Shown here piece by piece: positions 5,536 to 6,176 of a stretch of 6,176 bases of DNA. Source of the stretch: Gp13-AA77 sp036521995. Its GTDB lineage: Bacteria; Acidobacteriota; Terriglobia; UBA7540. The notes under the pieces are model-generated. The model did not search any database and had not been told where the DNA came from. It saw only the letters and a list, made by a program, of their open reading frames with translations. Location: contig DATDGR010000193.1 in NCBI GenBank assembly GCA_036521995.1, forward strand, positions 1-6,176, in the 5' to 3' direction. Numbering within the stretch: the first letter of the stretch is position 1; each line of letters starts with the position of its first letter. Made by a program: the position numbers and the translations under genes.

Positions 5536-5992
5536 CTTCTCACCCCAAGGAATCTTACATCGCGCTCCCGGCAAGCACGGACATCTTGGTCACCTCGTCC
5601 TCCGCTACGCAACGCGGTCGGCGCCGGGCGTTTAGGAGTTCCCTCTCTATGTCACCCTAGTTGTCGGCGCCGTGCCTCTCGTGGTCGATCTCGGGCGGAA
5701 AGTGCCGGCGCGCCAATTTGGCTCCGACTTGCTCGCGGGAATCTCTATCCTGACCTCGGTGCTGCTGGGCGAGGATCGGGTGGGATCGATTGTTGTGCTG
5801 ATGCTGTCGGGCGGCGTCGCACTCGAGCAATATGCAACCCGGCGAGCGTCTTCCGTACGCGACGCTCTCGGCAAGCGTATGCCTCAGGCGGCGCACCGAA
5901 AGCACGCCGGAGGCTTTTCGGTTGGAAGCCTCGATGACATTACCATCGGTGAGGTATTGCTGGTGACGTTCACTGATCTTGGGCTGTGCTGA
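5536..5992 (+). pseudogene. Decayed N-terminal fragment of a heavy-metal P-type ATPase
   Basis: The clear part is about 5645-5965. In one frame it reads 'PLYVTLVVGAVPLVVDL', 'ARQFGSDLLAGISILTSVLLGE', then 'GSIVVLMLSGGVALEQYATRRASSV', 'ALGKRMPQAAHRK' and 'DDITIGEVLLV' (phrases shown in part). This matches the membrane helices and the start of the actuator domain of P1B-type (metal-exporting) ATPases as I know them. Intact proteins would continue with a 'PVDG' and 'TGE' stretch, then the phosphorylation site DKTGT; here similarity stops near 5965 and the frame ends at TGA 5990-5992. Upstream, the same frame runs through 'HLGHLVLRYATR' (about 5582-5617), plausible first-helix sequence, but is broken by TAG at 5633-5635. 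With both ends lost and no catalytic Asp it cannot transport metal. A functional short peptide from GTG 5672 (106 aa) is formally possible but unlikely. Confidence 0.75.
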
Positions 5993-6176
5993 ACGCTTTG
6001 CGCGTCGCCTTGCCCCCTGGCAAATTGACGGACTTCTAGACTAGTTTCTGGTGCGAAACGCAAAAATTGGTGTTAAAAAGGCGCATTCTACCAGGAAATT
6101 AGAGGCGTTGGGGTGGCGGTTGTTGGCCTTAGGGATGCGGAAATCGTTGGTGAGTGTCGAGTCGAAACACTGAAGT
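5993..6176. other. Unassigned right-edge sequence with a weak dyad
   Basis: This 184-bp stretch shows no recognisable gene. CTAGTTTCTGGT (6041-6052) is nearly the reverse complement of ACCAGGAAATTAG (6090-6102), with one gap and one mismatch, and the sequence between them is AT-richer than the surroundings. A short hairpin (6010-6014 with 6019-6023) lies before it. On the - strand a frame enters from the right edge and ends at TAG 6043-6041 after 44 codons ('TNDFRIPKANNRHPNASNF' is part of it), but it has no match I can name. The switch from ATPase-like to unrelated sequence near 5965 suggests a rearrangement or insertion junction just to the left. Confidence 0.3.

Noticed and set aside
5265..5612. 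- strand open frames between the membrane gene and the ATPase fragment
   Set aside because: They contain no recognisable motif or ribosome site, and their Arg/Gly/Ser-rich composition is typical of random GC-rich DNA.
5356..5937. + strand open frame of 193 codons upstream of and overlapping the ATPase fragment
   Set aside because: It lies in a different frame from the recognisable ATPase sequence, is very Arg-rich and has no family resemblance.
6041..6175. - strand frame entering from the right edge (44 codons)
   Set aside because: It could be the end of a real gene, but it has no start in view, no recognisable motif, and the + strand over the same bases is also open. Not supportable as a gene from this window.

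Overview
The window is GC-rich bacterial DNA carrying five confident intact genes, one small cysteine-rich gene, and remnants of mobile or decayed DNA at both ends. I see no tRNA, rRNA, CRISPR array or riboswitch. The best guess for the source is an Acidobacteriota (Terriglobia-like) genome. That rests mainly on the secreted 'LKDGSYELV...WEEMPVALVDFE' protein and the small four-cysteine protein, both of which resemble hypothetical proteins I associate with that phylum. This is recall, not a search.

Left part (1-1515): the window opens in the last 29 codons of a transposase. Next comes a non-coding stretch with a striking 42-bp imperfect inverted repeat pair, each arm itself a hairpin (141-182 and 250-291), which looks like a BIME- or MITE-type element. 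Then follows a 286-aa protein made of two tandem copies of an HTH domain plus a winged helix, like the N-terminus of IS630-type transposases but without any catalytic DDE domain. An AT-rich intergenic region with a dyad-symmetric, promoter-like site (1260-1515) separates this mobile-looking segment from the housekeeping genes.

Centre (1516-4454, all + strand, gaps of about 46-66 bp): a D-2-hydroxyacid dehydrogenase of the glyoxylate/hydroxypyruvate reductase type, a secreted protein with a proline-rich tail, peptide methionine sulfoxide reductase MsrA, and a small four-cysteine protein. The short gaps and shared strand allow co-transcription, but the genes do not form an obvious pathway. I see no clear terminator between them.

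Right part (4455-6176): a four-helix membrane protein on the - strand converges on the + strand block. Beyond it, 5192-5535 has no convincing gene. The region 5536-5992 holds a decayed N-terminal fragment of a heavy-metal P-type ATPase, with an in-frame stop and an abrupt loss of similarity near 5965. The last 180 bp hold nothing identifiable except a weak dyad.

I did not find a clear new multi-gene system. The most promising unexplained items are the paired-hairpin element at 141-291, the orphan duplicated-HTH protein beside it, and the dyad in the AT-rich spacer.
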